Notes under the pieces: model-generated | What the model was told of the DNA's origin: nothing | What the model saw: the letters and a program-made list of their open reading frames with translations, nothing else | The model's database searches: none | Assembly: GCF_902497875.1 (NCBI RefSeq) | Contig: NZ_CABVHY010000010.1 | Coordinates: forward strand, 124,001-188,000 | DNA length: 64,000 bases | DNA from: Pseudomonas fluorescens | Lineage (GTDB): Bacteria; Pseudomonadota; Gammaproteobacteria; Pseudomonadales; Pseudomonadaceae | Direction of reading: 5' to 3' | Made by a program: the position numbers and the translations under genes | Shown: positions 54,238 through 64,000 of the stretch, in pieces | Layout of the letters: each line of letters opens with the position of its first letter | Numbering within the stretch: the stretch's first letter is position 1

Positions 54238-54429
54238 ATGCTGCTCACTATGCAACCCAAGGTGTTTTATCGGGCCCGACAGGCCGGTCATGATGTGTTC
54301 ATCGACGGCTATTTTTACAACGGCGGCTTTTACCTCCGGCATCGATTCATCGGGCAGATCCAGAAGGACGGCACGTTTTATTATGTCGAAGGGCATGGCC
54401 AGCCGATCTTTCCCGAACAAATCGCCTGA
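54238..54429 (+). CDS. Small hypothetical protein, 63 residues
   Basis: This frame encodes MLLTMQPKVFYRARQAGHDV, then FIDGYFYNGGFYLRHRFIGQ and IQKDGTFYYVEGHGQPIFPE. It is rich in aromatic residues and plausible as a small beta-rich protein. AAAGGGAATCCACC precedes the ATG, a fair ribosome site. No family is recognised. Confidence 0.5.
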   Translation: MLLTMQPKVFYRARQAGHDVFIDGYFYNGGFYLRHRFIGQIQKDGTFYYVEGHGQPIFPEQIA

Positions 54430-54894
54430 CATGTGATGGGTTTGGTGTTGATCCTCAAGAATGGCACCCTCTTTAACCTGGTCGAGGCGCTCGCTTGTGG
54501 TCTACGCCTGCATCTTCCCAGCTTGAAGACGTTTTATGTGCCGCGCGAAGCAGCTCGTTGAGGATGTCGATCTCGTTTTTCGAGCATACGCGTTTGCTAG
54601 ATCAGGTTTCAAATAGCGGTGCTGTCGTATTCCTTGATGCCGTAGGCAGCAGGTTAATTGCATCAACCTGGTTTAGGTGCAATTATTCTGCGTAAGTTAT
54701 TGTATACCTAGCATTTTAATTATATTGAACGTTTGACCTTGAAGAATTTTTAAGCTTTTAGAGATTGCGGTAAAAAATATTGTTTGCCATGTACGCTCAT
54801 AAGGAGGACTGTTACGCACATTAATCCCTAAGAGGCATCTGAGCATAATCGTTATCCCCTTGATAATTCAGTGGAATCGATAGTTCAACATTTC
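54430..54894. other. AT-rich region upstream of nosR
   Basis: A 41-residue frame (54436-54561, start MGLVLILKNGTLFNLVEALA) is possible but unsupported. From 54600 the DNA is AT-rich and must hold the nosR promoter. I found no convincing ANR/DNR box; a dyad AGGTTAATTGCATCAACCT lies at 54651-54669. Confidence 0.5.
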
Positions 54895-57093
54895 ATGAGT
54901 ACCCCTAAAGTTTCAATGTTATCAAGGTCATGCATCCTTCGTCCATTCAAACATGCGCTATTACTTGTGCTGATTTTGCTGTGCGGTGGCTTTTCCGGAT
55001 TACAGGCGAAGGAATACGGTGGCCTTGAGCAGCAACGTATTGAAACTGTTTTCCCTGACAGTGACAGCCTTTCCGAGCCGACAGGTGAGTTCAAGGTGCG
55101 CACCATCAGCGTCGGAACGACGCTGCTCGGTTATGTGTTCCAGAGTCAGGACGTGGTCGACATTCCAGCCTACTCGGGCAAACCGATCAACATGCAGGTC
55201 ATCCTCGACACCCAGGGTGTCATCCAGGATGCCTACGTGCTGGAACACCATGAGCCGATTCTGCTGATTGGTATTCCTGTGGAAAAGCTTCATGCCTTCG
55301 ATGCCAAGTACAAAGGCATCAAGGCCGACAAAAGGGTGGTTGTCGGTCACTCCGGTGATCCGGAGGCGGTGACGGTCGATGGGATCTCCGGCGCGACGGT
55401 GACCGTCATGGTGGTCAATGAGATCATCATGCGCGCTGCGCAAAAGGTCGCCGTATCGGTGAAGCTGATCGAGGACAGGGCCGGCGCAGCACAAAAGCCC
55501 GCCACTGTGCGCCAGGACTTTTACGAACCCGCCACCTGGGAGCAATTGACCGGCAACGGCGCAGTGCGCCGGTTGAACCTGACCCGTGGTCAGGTTGATG
55601 CCGCCTTCAAGGGCACCGAAGCCGAAGGCATCGACAACGCCGCCGCCGATCAGGTCGATGATACCTTTATCGAGCTGTACACCGCCGATTTGAACCCGCC
55701 AGCCATCGGTCGCAACCTGTTGGGCGACAATCAGTACCGTTTCCTCATGCAGGATCTCAAACCGGGCGAGCAGGCCATCGCGGTGCTGGGCCGCGGCCTG
55801 TTCTCCTACAAGGGCTCGGGTTATGTGCGCGGCGGAATTTTCGATCGGGTGCAATTGCGCCAGTTTGGCAATGTCATCAGTTTCCGCGACATGGACCACC
55901 AGCGGCTCTCCGACGTGTTTGCCAAGGGCATGCCAGAATTCGATGAAATGTCGATTTTCATTGTGCGTGAACCGGCCCGGTTCGATCCAGGATCGCCCTG
56001 GTCCCTGGAATTGCTGGTACGTCGTCAGACAGGCGCGGTCAGCGGCGTGTTCAGTAGCTTCGAGCTGTCTTACCAGATGCCCGAGCAATACCTCCTGCGG
56101 CCACCGCCCACTGCCGAAGAACTGGCCGCCATCGAGATTGCCAACCGGCCGACCTGGGTAAACATCTGGTACCAGAAAGCGTTCCAGATCGGGGTATTGG
56201 TCACGGCTCTTGTCGTGCTGATGGTGATTTTGTTCCTGCAGGACACCTTTACCAAATACCCGCGCTTCCTCCATTGGCTGCGTCGCGTTTACCTGGTCTT
56301 CACCGTGGTGTTCATCGGCTGGTATGCCCTTGGGCAGATTTCTGTGGTGAACGTGCTGACGTTCGTCCATGCCCTGTTCGAGAACTTCCGCTGGGAACTG
56401 TTTCTCACGGACCCGATCATTTTCATCCTCTGGACCTTTACCGCCGCCAGCATCCTGCTTTGGGGCCGTGGCGTGTTCTGCGGCTGGCTTTGCCCATTCG
56501 GTGCCTTGCAGGAGTTGATCAACGAAGCCGCGCGCAAGCTGAAGATTCCGCAATATGAGTTGCCGTTCGCGGTCCATGAGCGGTTGTGGGCGATCAAGTA
56601 CATCATCCTGCTGCTGCTGTTCGGCATCTCCCTGGAGTCGATGACCACTGCCGAGCAATTTGCCGAGGTGGAACCGTTCAAGACCGCCATCACCCTGAAA
56701 TTCGATCGCCAATGGTGGTTCGTGGCCTACGCGGTGGCGTTGCTGGTGATCAATATCTTTACCCGCAAGGTCTACTGCCGCTACGTCTGCCCCTTGGGCG
56801 CGGCGCTGGCGATTCCGACCAAGCTGCGGCTGTTCGACTGGCTCAAACGCCGCAAAGAGTGCGGTACCCCTTGCCAGCTCTGCGCCAAGGAATGCGAAAT
56901 CCAGGCAATCCATCCGGACGGCCATATCAACGCCAACGAGTGCCATTACTGCCTCGATTGCCAGATGACCTATCATAACGAAAACAAATGCCCGCCACTG
57001 GTCATCAAGAACAAGCGCAAGACGCGGAGCAAGCCTGCACCAGTGCTGGATCGCGCTGAGTTGATTCCGGTCGTGCAAGTGTTCGAGCCCTGA
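54895..57093 (+). CDS. nosR: NosR, membrane flavo-iron-sulfur protein for N2O reductase
   Basis: This 732-residue polytopic protein is needed to express and power nitrous oxide reductase. A signal-like segment near residue 25 ([18 protein letters not shown]) precedes a periplasmic FMN-binding domain ([18 protein letters not shown] carries the flavinylation site SGAT). The C-terminal half has five or six membrane segments, [13 protein letters not shown] and [14 protein letters not shown] (NapH-like), and two ferredoxin-type clusters ([36 protein letters not shown]). I chose the ATG at 54895 over a GTG at 54871. It is the first gene of the nos operon. Confidence 0.95.
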   Translation: MSTPKVSMLSRSCILRPFKHALLLVLILLCGGFSGLQAKEYGGLEQQRIETVFPDSDSLSEPTGEFKVRTISVGTTLLGYVFQSQDVVDIPAYSGKPINMQVILDTQGVIQDAYVLEHHEPILLIGIPVEKLHAFDAKYKGIKADKRVVVGHSGDPEAVTVDGISGATVTVMVVNEIIMRAAQKVAVSVKLIEDRAGAAQKPATVRQDFYEPATWEQLTGNGAVRRLNLTRGQVDAAFKGTEAEGIDNAAADQVDDTFIELYTADLNPPAIGRNLLGDNQYRFLMQDLKPGEQAIAVLGRGLFSYKGSGYVRGGIFDRVQLRQFGNVISFRDMDHQRLSDVFAKGMPEFDEMSIFIVREPARFDPGSPWSLELLVRRQTGAVSGVFSSFELSYQMPEQYLLRPPPTAEELAAIEIANRPTWVNIWYQKAFQIGVLVTALVVLMVILFLQDTFTKYPRFLHWLRRVYLVFTVVFIGWYALGQISVVNVLTFVHALFENFRWELFLTDPIIFILWTFTAASILLWGRGVFCGWLCPFGALQELINEAARKLKIPQYELPFAVHERLWAIKYIILLLLFGISLESMTTAEQFAEVEPFKTAITLKFDRQWWFVAYAVALLVINIFTRKVYCRYVCPLGAALAIPTKLRLFDWLKRRKECGTPCQLCAKECEIQAIHPDGHINANECHYCLDCQMTYHNENKCPPLVIKNKRKTRSKPAPVLDRAELIPVVQVFEP

Positions 57094-57169
57094 GCCCCTC
57101 GCTATAAACGAGACATCAAGAATCGAACGACCGAGCTTTTTCATATCTGCACCCAATGGAGCAAGACCC

Positions 57170-59107
57170 ATGAGCGATAACAAGTCAAAAAACGATCATG
57201 AAGCCATGAAACCAGTGCAGGAGCCGGAATCGACCGGTCTCAGCCGTCGTGGTTTTCTCGGCACCACTGCCGCAGCCAGTGTCGCGCTGGCCGGTGCCTC
57301 GGCCCTTGGCAGCGTGGTATTCACCCGCGAAACCTGGGCGGCAGCGGCCAAGGACGCGCAATCGAAGATCCACGTGGGGCCGGGCGATCTGGACGATTAC
57401 TATGGTTTCTGGAGTGGTGGCCACCAGGGCGAAGTGCGGATCATGGGCATCCCGTCGATGCGCGAGCTGTTGCGCATTCCGGTGTTCAACATCGATTCTG
57501 CCACCGGCTGGGGCCTGACCAACGAAAGCAAGCGGATCATGGGCGACAGCGCCAAATTCCTTAACGGCGACTGCCACCACCCGCACTTATCCATGACTGA
57601 TGGCAAGTACGACGGTAAGTACCTGTTTATCAACGACAAAGCCAACAGCCGGGTCGCGCGCATCCGCCTGGATGTCATGAAATGCGACAAGATGCTCACC
57701 GTACCGAATGTGCAGGCCGTGCACGGTCTGCGTCTGCAGAAAATGCCGCACACCAAGTACGTATTCGCCAATGCCGAATTCGTCATTCCGCATCCCAATG
57801 ACGGCAGCACCTTCGACCTGCAGGACAAAAACAGCTACACCATGTTCAACGCCGTTGATGCCGAGAAAATGGAGATGGCGTTCCAGGTCATAGTCGACGG
57901 CAACCTGGACAACACCGATGCCGACTACACCGGCAAGTATGCGGCTTCGACCTGCTACAACGCGGAGAAGGCCTACGACTTGGGCGGCATGATGCGCAAT
58001 GAGCGCGACTGGGTGGTGGTCTTCAACATTCCGCGCATCGAGGCAGCGATCAAGGCCGGCAAGTTCATCACCCTGGGTGATTCGAAAGCTCCGGTGGTCG
58101 ATGGTCGTAAAACCGAGGGCAAGGACAGCGAGTTCACCCGCTATATCCCGGTGCCGAAGAACCCGCATGGCATCAATATGTCGCCCGACGGCAAGTATTT
58201 CATCGCCGCCGGCAAGCTATCGCCCACCTGCACCATCATCGCCACCGCCAAGCTGGACGATCTGTTCGACGATAAACTCAAGGATCCGCGTGATGCTGTG
58301 GTCGGCGAGCCGGAACTGGGTCTGGGTCCGCTGCACACCACCTTCGACGGCCGCGGCAATGCCTACACCACGCTGTTTATCGACAGCCAGGTGGTCAAGT
58401 GGAACATGGACGAAGCCGTTCGCGCCTACACTGGCGAAAAGGTCAACTACATCAAGCAAAAGCTCGACGTGCAGTACCAGCCGGGTCACAACCATGCCTC
58501 GCTGACCGAAACCAGCGAGGCTGACGGAAAATGGTTGATGGTCCTGAGCAAGTTCTCCAAGGACCGCTTCCTGCCGACCGGCCCATTGCACCCGGAAAAC
58601 GATCAGTTGATCGATATCTCCGGCGACGAGATGAAACTAGTGCACGACGGCCCGGCCTTCGCCGAACCTCACGACTGCGTCATGGCCCGTCGCGACCAGA
58701 TCCGGACCAAAAAAATCTGGGATCGCAACGACCCGTTTTTCGCCGAAACTGTAGCGATCGCTGCCAAGGACGGGATCAAGCTGGAAACCGACAACAAGGT
58801 CATACGCGACGGCAAGAAAGTGCGGGTCTACATGACCTCGATGGCCCCGGCCTATGGTCTGCCGGAGTTCACCGTCAAACAGGGTGACGAGGTCACCGTG
58901 ACCGTCACCAACATCGACAAGATTGAAGACGTGACCCATGGTTTCGTCATGACCAACCATGGCGTGAGCATGGAGATCAGTCCGCAACAGACGTCGTCCA
59001 TCACCTTCACCGCCGACAAGGCCGGCCTGCATTGGTACTACTGCAGCTGGTTCTGTCATGCGTTGCACATGGAAATGGTCGGCCGCATGCTGGTCGAGAA
59101 GGCCTGA
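57170..59107 (+). CDS. nosZ: Nitrous oxide reductase NosZ
   Basis: This 645-residue periplasmic copper enzyme reduces N2O to N2. A Tat signal ([19 protein letters not shown], near residues 22-40) marks it as clade I, exported folded. The seven-bladed propeller holds the CuZ histidines, including [14 protein letters not shown]. The C-terminal cupredoxin domain has the CuA site [15 protein letters not shown], complete with two Cys, two His and Met. Length is typical. Starts at 57170, 76 bases after nosR. No residue needed for copper binding appears to be missing. Confidence 0.97.
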   Translation: MSDNKSKNDHEAMKPVQEPESTGLSRRGFLGTTAAASVALAGASALGSVVFTRETWAAAAKDAQSKIHVGPGDLDDYYGFWSGGHQGEVRIMGIPSMRELLRIPVFNIDSATGWGLTNESKRIMGDSAKFLNGDCHHPHLSMTDGKYDGKYLFINDKANSRVARIRLDVMKCDKMLTVPNVQAVHGLRLQKMPHTKYVFANAEFVIPHPNDGSTFDLQDKNSYTMFNAVDAEKMEMAFQVIVDGNLDNTDADYTGKYAASTCYNAEKAYDLGGMMRNERDWVVVFNIPRIEAAIKAGKFITLGDSKAPVVDGRKTEGKDSEFTRYIPVPKNPHGINMSPDGKYFIAAGKLSPTCTIIATAKLDDLFDDKLKDPRDAVVGEPELGLGPLHTTFDGRGNAYTTLFIDSQVVKWNMDEAVRAYTGEKVNYIKQKLDVQYQPGHNHASLTETSEADGKWLMVLSKFSKDRFLPTGPLHPENDQLIDISGDEMKLVHDGPAFAEPHDCVMARRDQIRTKKIWDRNDPFFAETVAIAAKDGIKLETDNKVIRDGKKVRVYMTSMAPAYGLPEFTVKQGDEVTVTVTNIDKIEDVTHGFVMTNHGVSMEISPQQTSSITFTADKAGLHWYYCSWFCHALHMEMVGRMLVEKA

Positions 59108-59136
59108 CGGTAGTCCATCGTCAGGAGCGCAGGCCA

Positions 59137-60429
59137 ATGACCCTATTCAAGCCAACCCCGATGAAGGTCATTGTGCTGGCGTCGCTGGTGACAGGTGGCA
59201 GCGCGCTGGCGGCAGTACAACCCATCACCACGCTGCCGTTGAAGCTGGACGCCGAGCAACGCTGGCACCTGCCGGCGGGGGAATACCGCGGCTCGTTTAG
59301 CGTCGATCAATCGATGCAGATTTTTTGTGAGCCGGGCGCGGTGATTCAGAGCGAGGGACAGGGCAACGCGCTGTTCATCAGCGCGCCCGACGTGCGGATC
59401 GAGGGGTGCACCTTGCTCGACTGGGGGCGCGACATGACGGCCATGAACTCGGCGATTTTCATCGGTCCCAAAGCCCGGGGGGCAGTGATACGCCATAACC
59501 GCATGAAAGGGCCAGGCTTCGGCATCTGGGTGGACAGCACCCATGACGTCAGCGTGATCGACAACGATATCGAAGGCGACCCGAGTATTCGCTCCCAAGA
59601 CCGCGGCAACGGCATTCATCTGTATGCCGTGCGCGGCGCTCGGGTGATCGGTAATCAGGTGCGGCTGACCCGCGACGGGATCTACATCGACACCTCTAAC
59701 GGCAACCTGCTACAGGGCAATACCCTGGAAGACCTGCGCTATGGCGTGCACTACATGTACTCCAACGACAACCAGTTGCTCGGCAACACCACCCGCCGCA
59801 CACGCACCGGCTATGCCTTGATGCAGAGCCGCAAGCTGACGGTGATTGGCAACCGCTCCGAGCAGGATCAGAACTATGGCATCCTGATGAACTTCATCAC
59901 CTATTCCGAACTGCGCGACAACTTCGTCAGCGAAGTACGCGACGGCTCGACCGGCGACAGCATGATCAGCGGTGCCGAGGGCAAGGCGCTCTTCATTTAC
60001 AACTCGCTGTTCAATGTCATCGAACACAATCACTTCGAGCGCAGCGCCGTGGGTATTCACCTCACCGCAGGCTCCGAAGACAACCGGATCGTCGATAATG
60101 CCTTTGTCGGCAACCAAAGACAGGTCAAGTACGTCGCCACCCGTTTGCAGGAATGGTCGGCTGACGGCCACGGCAACTACTGGAGCGATTACCTGGGCTG
60201 GGATCGCAACAACGATGCGGTGGGCGACGTGATCTACGAGCCCAACGACAACGTCGACCGTCTGCTGTGGCTGTACCCACAGGTGCGGCTGTTGATGAAT
60301 AGCCCAAGCATTGAAGTACTGCGTTGGGTCCAGCGCAGCTTTCCGGTGACGAAATCGCCTGGGGTCAAAGACAGTTTCCCGTTGATGAACCTTCCGACCA
60401 CGCCTCAGACACAGCGGCCGACCTTATGA
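59137..60429 (+). CDS. nosD: NosD, periplasmic copper-site maturation protein
   Basis: This 430-residue right-handed beta-helix protein has a signal peptide ([18 protein letters not shown], preceded by eight residues). Parallel beta-helix repeats run through [40 protein letters not shown] and [20 protein letters not shown]. NosD works with the NosFY ABC transporter to complete the CuZ centre of NosZ, probably by supplying sulfide or copper. CAGGAG lies upstream of the ATG at 59137. The stop overlaps the nosF start by ATGA. Confidence 0.94.
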   Translation: MTLFKPTPMKVIVLASLVTGGSALAAVQPITTLPLKLDAEQRWHLPAGEYRGSFSVDQSMQIFCEPGAVIQSEGQGNALFISAPDVRIEGCTLLDWGRDMTAMNSAIFIGPKARGAVIRHNRMKGPGFGIWVDSTHDVSVIDNDIEGDPSIRSQDRGNGIHLYAVRGARVIGNQVRLTRDGIYIDTSNGNLLQGNTLEDLRYGVHYMYSNDNQLLGNTTRRTRTGYALMQSRKLTVIGNRSEQDQNYGILMNFITYSELRDNFVSEVRDGSTGDSMISGAEGKALFIYNSLFNVIEHNHFERSAVGIHLTAGSEDNRIVDNAFVGNQRQVKYVATRLQEWSADGHGNYWSDYLGWDRNNDAVGDVIYEPNDNVDRLLWLYPQVRLLMNSPSIEVLRWVQRSFPVTKSPGVKDSFPLMNLPTTPQTQRPTL

Positions 60430-61349
60430 ATCCAGTCAAGATCGAAGGCGTAAGCCAGCGTTACGGCCGCATGACCGTGTTGCACGATCTGACCCTGAGT
60501 TTGGGTGAAGGCGAGGTGCTGGGCTTGTTTGGCCACAATGGTGCGGGCAAGACCACGGTGATGAAACTGATCCTTGGCCTGCTCAAGGCCAGTGCCGGTC
60601 AGGTGCACGTACTCGGTTGCCGACCCGCACAGACCGAGGTGCGTCGCCAGCTAGGCTACCTGCCGGAAAACGTGACGTTCTACCCGCAACTCACCGGCCG
60701 CGAAACCCTGCGCTATTTCGCCCGACTCAAGGGGGCCGCGTTGTCGCAAGTGAGCGAGTTGCTGGAACAGGTCGGTCTTGCCGACGCCGCGGACCGTCGG
60801 GTGAAAACCTACTCCAAGGGTATGCGTCAGCGTCTGGGCCTGGCTCAGGCAGTTCTCGGCGAGCCACGTTTGCTGCTGCTGGACGAACCTACTGTCGGCC
60901 TCGATCCCATCGCTACCCAGGAGCTTTATCTGTTGGTCGACCGTCTGCGCCAGCAGGGCACCAGCATCATTCTTTGTTCCCATGTGTTGGCGGGGGTCGA
61001 AGCGCATATCAACCGCGCGGCGATTTTGGCCAATGGTTGCTTGCGGGCGATTGGCAGTCTGGCCAGGCTGCGCGAAGAAGCCGACCTGCCAGCACGTATC
61101 CGCGCCAGCGGTCTGTCTGGACGCGAGCAGTGGTTGCAGCGCTGGAATGCCGCAGGTCATAGCGCCAAGGCCATGGGCGGCAGCGGGGTCGAGGTGATGG
61201 CGGCCAACGGCCACAAAGTCGATTTGCTCAGCCAGTTGTTCCGCGAGGACCAACCGCAGGATATCGAGATACTGCAACCGTCCCTCGAGGACCTTTACGG
61301 CTACTACATGAGTCGTGCCACCATCGACACAGAAGGCGCTCATCCATGA
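60426..61349 (+). CDS. nosF: NosF, ABC transporter ATPase for NosZ maturation
   Basis: This 307-residue ABC ATPase has Walker [10 protein letters not shown] near residue 38, signature [15 protein letters not shown], Walker [14 protein letters not shown] and switch His in [13 protein letters not shown]. With NosY it forms the exporter that serves NosD. It overlaps nosD at the start and nosY at the end (61346-61349), both by four bases, which indicates coupled translation. Confidence 0.94.
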   Translation: MNPVKIEGVSQRYGRMTVLHDLTLSLGEGEVLGLFGHNGAGKTTVMKLILGLLKASAGQVHVLGCRPAQTEVRRQLGYLPENVTFYPQLTGRETLRYFARLKGAALSQVSELLEQVGLADAADRRVKTYSKGMRQRLGLAQAVLGEPRLLLLDEPTVGLDPIATQELYLLVDRLRQQGTSIILCSHVLAGVEAHINRAAILANGCLRAIGSLARLREEADLPARIRASGLSGREQWLQRWNAAGHSAKAMGGSGVEVMAANGHKVDLLSQLFREDQPQDIEILQPSLEDLYGYYMSRATIDTEGAHP

Positions 61350-62176
61350 AGCAGATCTGGAGCATCGCCAGCAAGGAGTTCAGCGACGGGATGCGCAATC
61401 GCTGGCTGCTGGCGATCAGTCTGTTGTTCGCTATTCTGGCGGTGGGTATCGCCTGGCTTGGCGCGGCTGCGTCCGGGCAAGTGGGCTTCACCTCGATTCC
61501 CGCAACCATCGCCAGCCTCGCCAGCCTGGCGACCTTCCTGATGCCGCTGATCGCTCTGCTGTTGGCTTACGATGCCATCGTCGGCGAGGACGAGGGTGGC
61601 ACGCTGATGCTGCTCCTGACCTATCCCCTGGGACGCGGGCAAATCCTGCTGGGAAAGTTTGTCGGTCACGGGTTAATCCTGGCCCTGGCCACGCTCATCG
61701 GTTTTGGCTGTGCCGCGTTGGCTATTGCCTTGCTGGTCGCTGATGTCGAGTTGGGAATGCTGTTCTGGGCGTTCGGTCGCTTCATGGTCTCCTCCACGCT
61801 GCTGGGCTGGGTGTTCCTGGCGCTGGCTTACGTGCTGAGCAGCAAGGCCAGCGAAAAATCCAGCGCAGCCGGAATGGCGCTGGGCGTGTGGTTCCTGTTT
61901 GTGTTGGTGTTTGACCTGGCACTGCTGGCGTTGCTGGTCCTCAGCAAAGGCCGGTTCAACCCGGACCTGTTGCCCTGGTTATTGCTGCTCAACCCTACTG
62001 ACGTCTATCGCTTGATCAACCTTTCCGGTTTCGAGGGCAGCGGCAATGCCGTCGGCCTTATGGCGTTGAGCAGCGATCTGCCGGTGCCGGGTTCAATGTT
62101 GTGGGGCTGCCTGCTGCTTTGGGTCGGCGTTCTGCTGCTGTTGGCTTACTGGATGTTTCGCCGTCGGCTGACCTGA
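61346..62176 (+). CDS. nosY: NosY, ABC transporter permease for NosZ maturation
   Basis: This 276-residue ABC-2 permease has six hydrophobic segments. The start [20 protein letters not shown] and the segment [20 protein letters not shown] are characteristic, and [20 protein letters not shown] precedes the last helix. It pairs with NosF in the inner membrane. The ATG at 61346 overlaps nosF by ATGA. Confidence 0.93.
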   Translation: MKQIWSIASKEFSDGMRNRWLLAISLLFAILAVGIAWLGAAASGQVGFTSIPATIASLASLATFLMPLIALLLAYDAIVGEDEGGTLMLLLTYPLGRGQILLGKFVGHGLILALATLIGFGCAALAIALLVADVELGMLFWAFGRFMVSSTLLGWVFLALAYVLSSKASEKSSAAGMALGVWFLFVLVFDLALLALLVLSKGRFNPDLLPWLLLLNPTDVYRLINLSGFEGSGNAVGLMALSSDLPVPGSMLWGCLLLWVGVLLLLAYWMFRRRLT

Positions 62177-62199
62177 TTTTCCAAGCTCGGGAGATTCAA

Positions 62200-62712
62200 A
62201 TGAACACTTTGTACCTGACCGGGGCCCGTGTCCTGGTCGTCATCATTACCTGTTTGGGATTGGCGGCGTGCAACGATCACGCAGAGGAAAAGCAAACCCT
62301 TGGGCCCGTGGCCTTCCATCAGAGTGACGAGTGTCATGTCTGCGGGATGGTCATCGCCGACTTTCCGGGCCCCAAAGGTCAGGTCGTGGAAAAAGGCACG
62401 GTCAAGAAATTCTGCTCCACCGCGGAAATGCTCGGATGGTGGCTTCAGCCAGAGAATCACCGCACCGATGCGAAGTTGTATGTCCACGACATGGGGAAAA
62501 GTGCCTGGGAGAAACCTGACGACCATTATCTGATTGACGCAACCAAAGCCTACTATGTCGTCGGCACTCGGCTTAAAGGTTCCATGGGCGTCGTTCTTGC
62601 GTCATTTTCCGAGGAGACGGCTGCGGACAAGCTGGCCAGTGAACAGGGCGGCAGGGTACTGCGCTTTGAAGAGATCGACCTGGCCCTGTTGCAGCAAGCT
62701 CCTGCGATGTAG
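62200..62712 (+). CDS. nosL: NosL, copper-binding outer-membrane lipoprotein
   Basis: This 170-residue lipoprotein has the signal and lipobox CLGLAAC (acylated Cys near 24). The mature protein begins with an exposed region and has the Cu(I) site ECHVCGMVIADFPGPKGQV, followed by KKFCSTAEMLGWW. NosL delivers copper to NosD or NosZ for CuZ assembly. CTCGGGAGATTCAA provides a ribosome site for the ATG at 62200. It ends the nos operon. No nosX or tatE follows. Confidence 0.93.
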   Translation: MNTLYLTGARVLVVIITCLGLAACNDHAEEKQTLGPVAFHQSDECHVCGMVIADFPGPKGQVVEKGTVKKFCSTAEMLGWWLQPENHRTDAKLYVHDMGKSAWEKPDDHYLIDATKAYYVVGTRLKGSMGVVLASFSEETAADKLASEQGGRVLRFEEIDLALLQQAPAM

Positions 62713-62789
62713 CAGGCCAGCATTGCGGCTTGAAATTTCCCGGGTCGGGAAGGGGCAAGACACAATGCCCGCAGTTGCTACCGGTAATC

Positions 62790-63104
62790 TTATTTCAGCG
62801 TTAGAATCCAGTCAGCCAGAATCTTGGCTTCTTCGTCGGTCACTTGGTTGGCCGGCATGGGTATCGCACCCCATTTGCCGGTGCTGCCTTCTTTGATGCT
62901 CTTGACCAAGGTGGCGGAAGCATCGGCCTGACCGGCGTATTTGGCAGCCACTTCCTTGTACCCTGGACCAACCATTTTGGCGTCGATGGTATGGCAGGCA
63001 ACACAGGTTTTGCTCTTGAAGAGCGTCTCGCCGTCAACGGCCATGGCCGATTGCAGGGTCAGCGCTGCACCCAGGGCTAGCAGTGGAGCAAGAATTCTTT
63101 TCAT
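62790..63104 (-). CDS. Cytochrome c551-type small c-type cytochrome
   Basis: This 104-residue periplasmic electron carrier has a signal peptide ([22 protein letters not shown]) and a mature domain of about 82 residues. The heme site is CVACH, and the distal Met lies in [15 protein letters not shown], both as in NirM/cytochrome c551. It can donate electrons to nitrite reductase or NosZ. It is convergent with nosL. AGGAATCAACA precedes the ATG at 63104. Confidence 0.9.
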   Translation of the reverse strand: MKRILAPLLALGAALTLQSAMAVDGETLFKSKTCVACHTIDAKMVGPGYKEVAAKYAGQADASATLVKSIKEGSTGKWGAIPMPANQVTDEEAKILADWILTLK

Positions 63105-63534
63105 TGTTGATTCCTCAGGCTACGGAGCAGGTTCGAAACGTCCCGCTTCCGGTTCAGGGTAAACTCAATTCAAGATGACGGCACATCTTCATGCCTCTGG
63201 CATGTTCCTCTCGGCCGGATCTTCAGAACGATCGTCCTCTCAATGTTTCAACGAATCATATAGACCGGGATCGTCAGAATCTTGTGGCTCCTCTGAACCA
63301 AGCTCTGGCTTAGATGGAACAGAACCTTGAGTTTGATCTTCGAAACTCGAATCGTTCGATATACCATCTCGCTGTAGGTCCAGCTTTTCCGGGCCTATTA
63401 GATTTGACTTCCGTATTTGCGCAGGGTGCGTTCGAGAGGATGAGCGGGCACACTAAGGGAGGCTTTACGGTGGTCATCTCGCCACTACCAAAACTGGACT
63501 ACGCCGCTTGAGGGGCATTTCCTCGGCTATGTGG
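63105..63534. other. Upstream region of the cytochrome gene, no clear gene
   Basis: An inverted repeat AAGATG-ACGGCA-CATCTT lies at about 63173-63190. A 65-residue + strand frame (63314-63511) has no ribosome site and no known family. I see nothing else. Confidence 0.4.
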
Positions 63535-63922
63535 TGTTTCGGATGGAGAAAACACGATGATGGTGGACGACCCTTCTACGCACGCTCCGATCAAGCTAGC
63601 ATAAATCACGGCAACCTTTTTGCTCTCTTCTAGCAATTCCTTGGATTCCTCGACCAATTCTCCATAGCCACGCATTACAGATTTTTTCGTTATGATCGGC
63701 TCGATTTTTGCTATGGAGATACGTTGGTTCGCTTGTCTGGCTCATCACTTTTGAAGATTGATCCTTTTGATGGATCGAATCTGAGCCCACAGGTGTTTGC
63801 GCAATTACCGGTGCCGTGCGGTCACTCAATAGTAACACCAAGATCAGAAATACAAAGGCAGCAAATACAGGGAAAGATCCGAACCATAAAACCATGCGGC
63901 GTCGGTGCTGATCTTCGTTCAT
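63535..63922 (-). pseudogene. Frameshifted small membrane protein of unknown family
   Basis: The ATG at 63922 opens NEDQHRRRMVLWFGSFPVFA with a hydrophobic segment FAAFVFLILVLLL. After a serine/glutamine-rich stretch the sensible reading changes frame near 63690-63720, where a run of six A's lies on the minus strand, to IAKIEPIITKKSVMRGYGEL and ELLEESKKVAVIYASLIGAC. The second part looks like a helical tail. It may be an intact gene with a sequencing error in the A run. Confidence 0.45.
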
Positions 63923-64000
63923 CCGTGCTAATCCTTTGCAGCTTGATAGCTGCCACATGACAAGATTGCCACCAATGTAGATCTATTGTTGATGATTACC

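Noticed and set aside
54590..54894. ANR/DNR box for nosR
   Set aside because: Candidates such as TTGACCTTGAAGAA match only about 7 of 10 positions and are not well placed; I could not support one.
55000..57183. 727-residue open frame antisense to nosR
   Set aside because: Shadow frame. nosR is certain and the antisense product has no recognisable domain.
63105..63250. FNR box before the cytochrome gene (TTGAATTGAGTTT)
   Set aside because: Only one half resembles the consensus.

Overview
The window is chromosomal DNA from a denitrifying Pseudomonas of the P. fluorescens type. The evidence is high GC, Pseudomonas-type REP palindromes, gene orders that match the P. aeruginosa PA5532-PA5541, PA2435-PA2439 and PA5448-PA5459 blocks, and a complete nosRZDFYL cluster.

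Region 1 (1-10.2 kb) is a zinc-starvation locus. It holds two CobW/COG0523 GTPases, a DUF1826 protein, a Cys-poor DksA2, FolE2, a second zinc-type ABC transporter (ATPase, permease, binding protein), a second HisI, a gamma-carbonic anhydrase and a dihydroorotase-like protein. Two Zur-box-like palindromes sit between the divergent dksA2 and folE2 arms. The hisI and dihydroorotase copies both carry frameshifts. Region 2 (10.2-13.7 kb) has a DUF3617 protein, cardiolipin synthase and cyclopropane fatty acid synthase.

Region 3 (13.9-19.9 kb) is a tight four-gene operon with three SPFH (HflK/HflC-like) proteins, one with a His-rich tail, and an HmtA-like P1B ATPase. A third Zur-like palindrome precedes it, so it probably joins the same response. 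Region 4 (20.1-25.9 kb) is an extended ynbABCD-type operon that encodes a private phospholipid pathway: acyltransferase, CDP-diglyceride synthase, CDP-alcohol phosphotransferase, PAP2/dual-specificity phosphatase, and hydrolase-methyltransferase. Region 5 (26-28.8 kb) has lpd, an Lrp regulator and a LysE exporter.

Region 6 (28.9-41.1 kb) is the common (A-band, D-rhamnan) polysaccharide locus. The divergent arm, equivalent to PA5455-PA5459, is intact. In the other arm rmd and wbpW are reduced to deletion remnants and wbpZ is absent, while gmd, wzm, wzt, wbpX and wbpY are intact. Region 7 (41.2-44 kb) has a flavin-binding oxidase-like protein, a GST and a LysR regulator.

Region 8 (44-54.9 kb) is an AT-richer accessory junkyard. 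It contains a two-gene unit of unknown role, a CZB-type soluble chemoreceptor, a resolvase remnant, broken metal-resistance and sulfatase fragments, a ferric-reductase-like gene framed by inverted repeat arrays, and duplicated small plasmid/ICE-type genes. Region 9 (54.9-63.1 kb) is nosRZDFYL for nitrous oxide reduction, with a small cytochrome c on the other strand. The last kilobase holds no clear intact gene.
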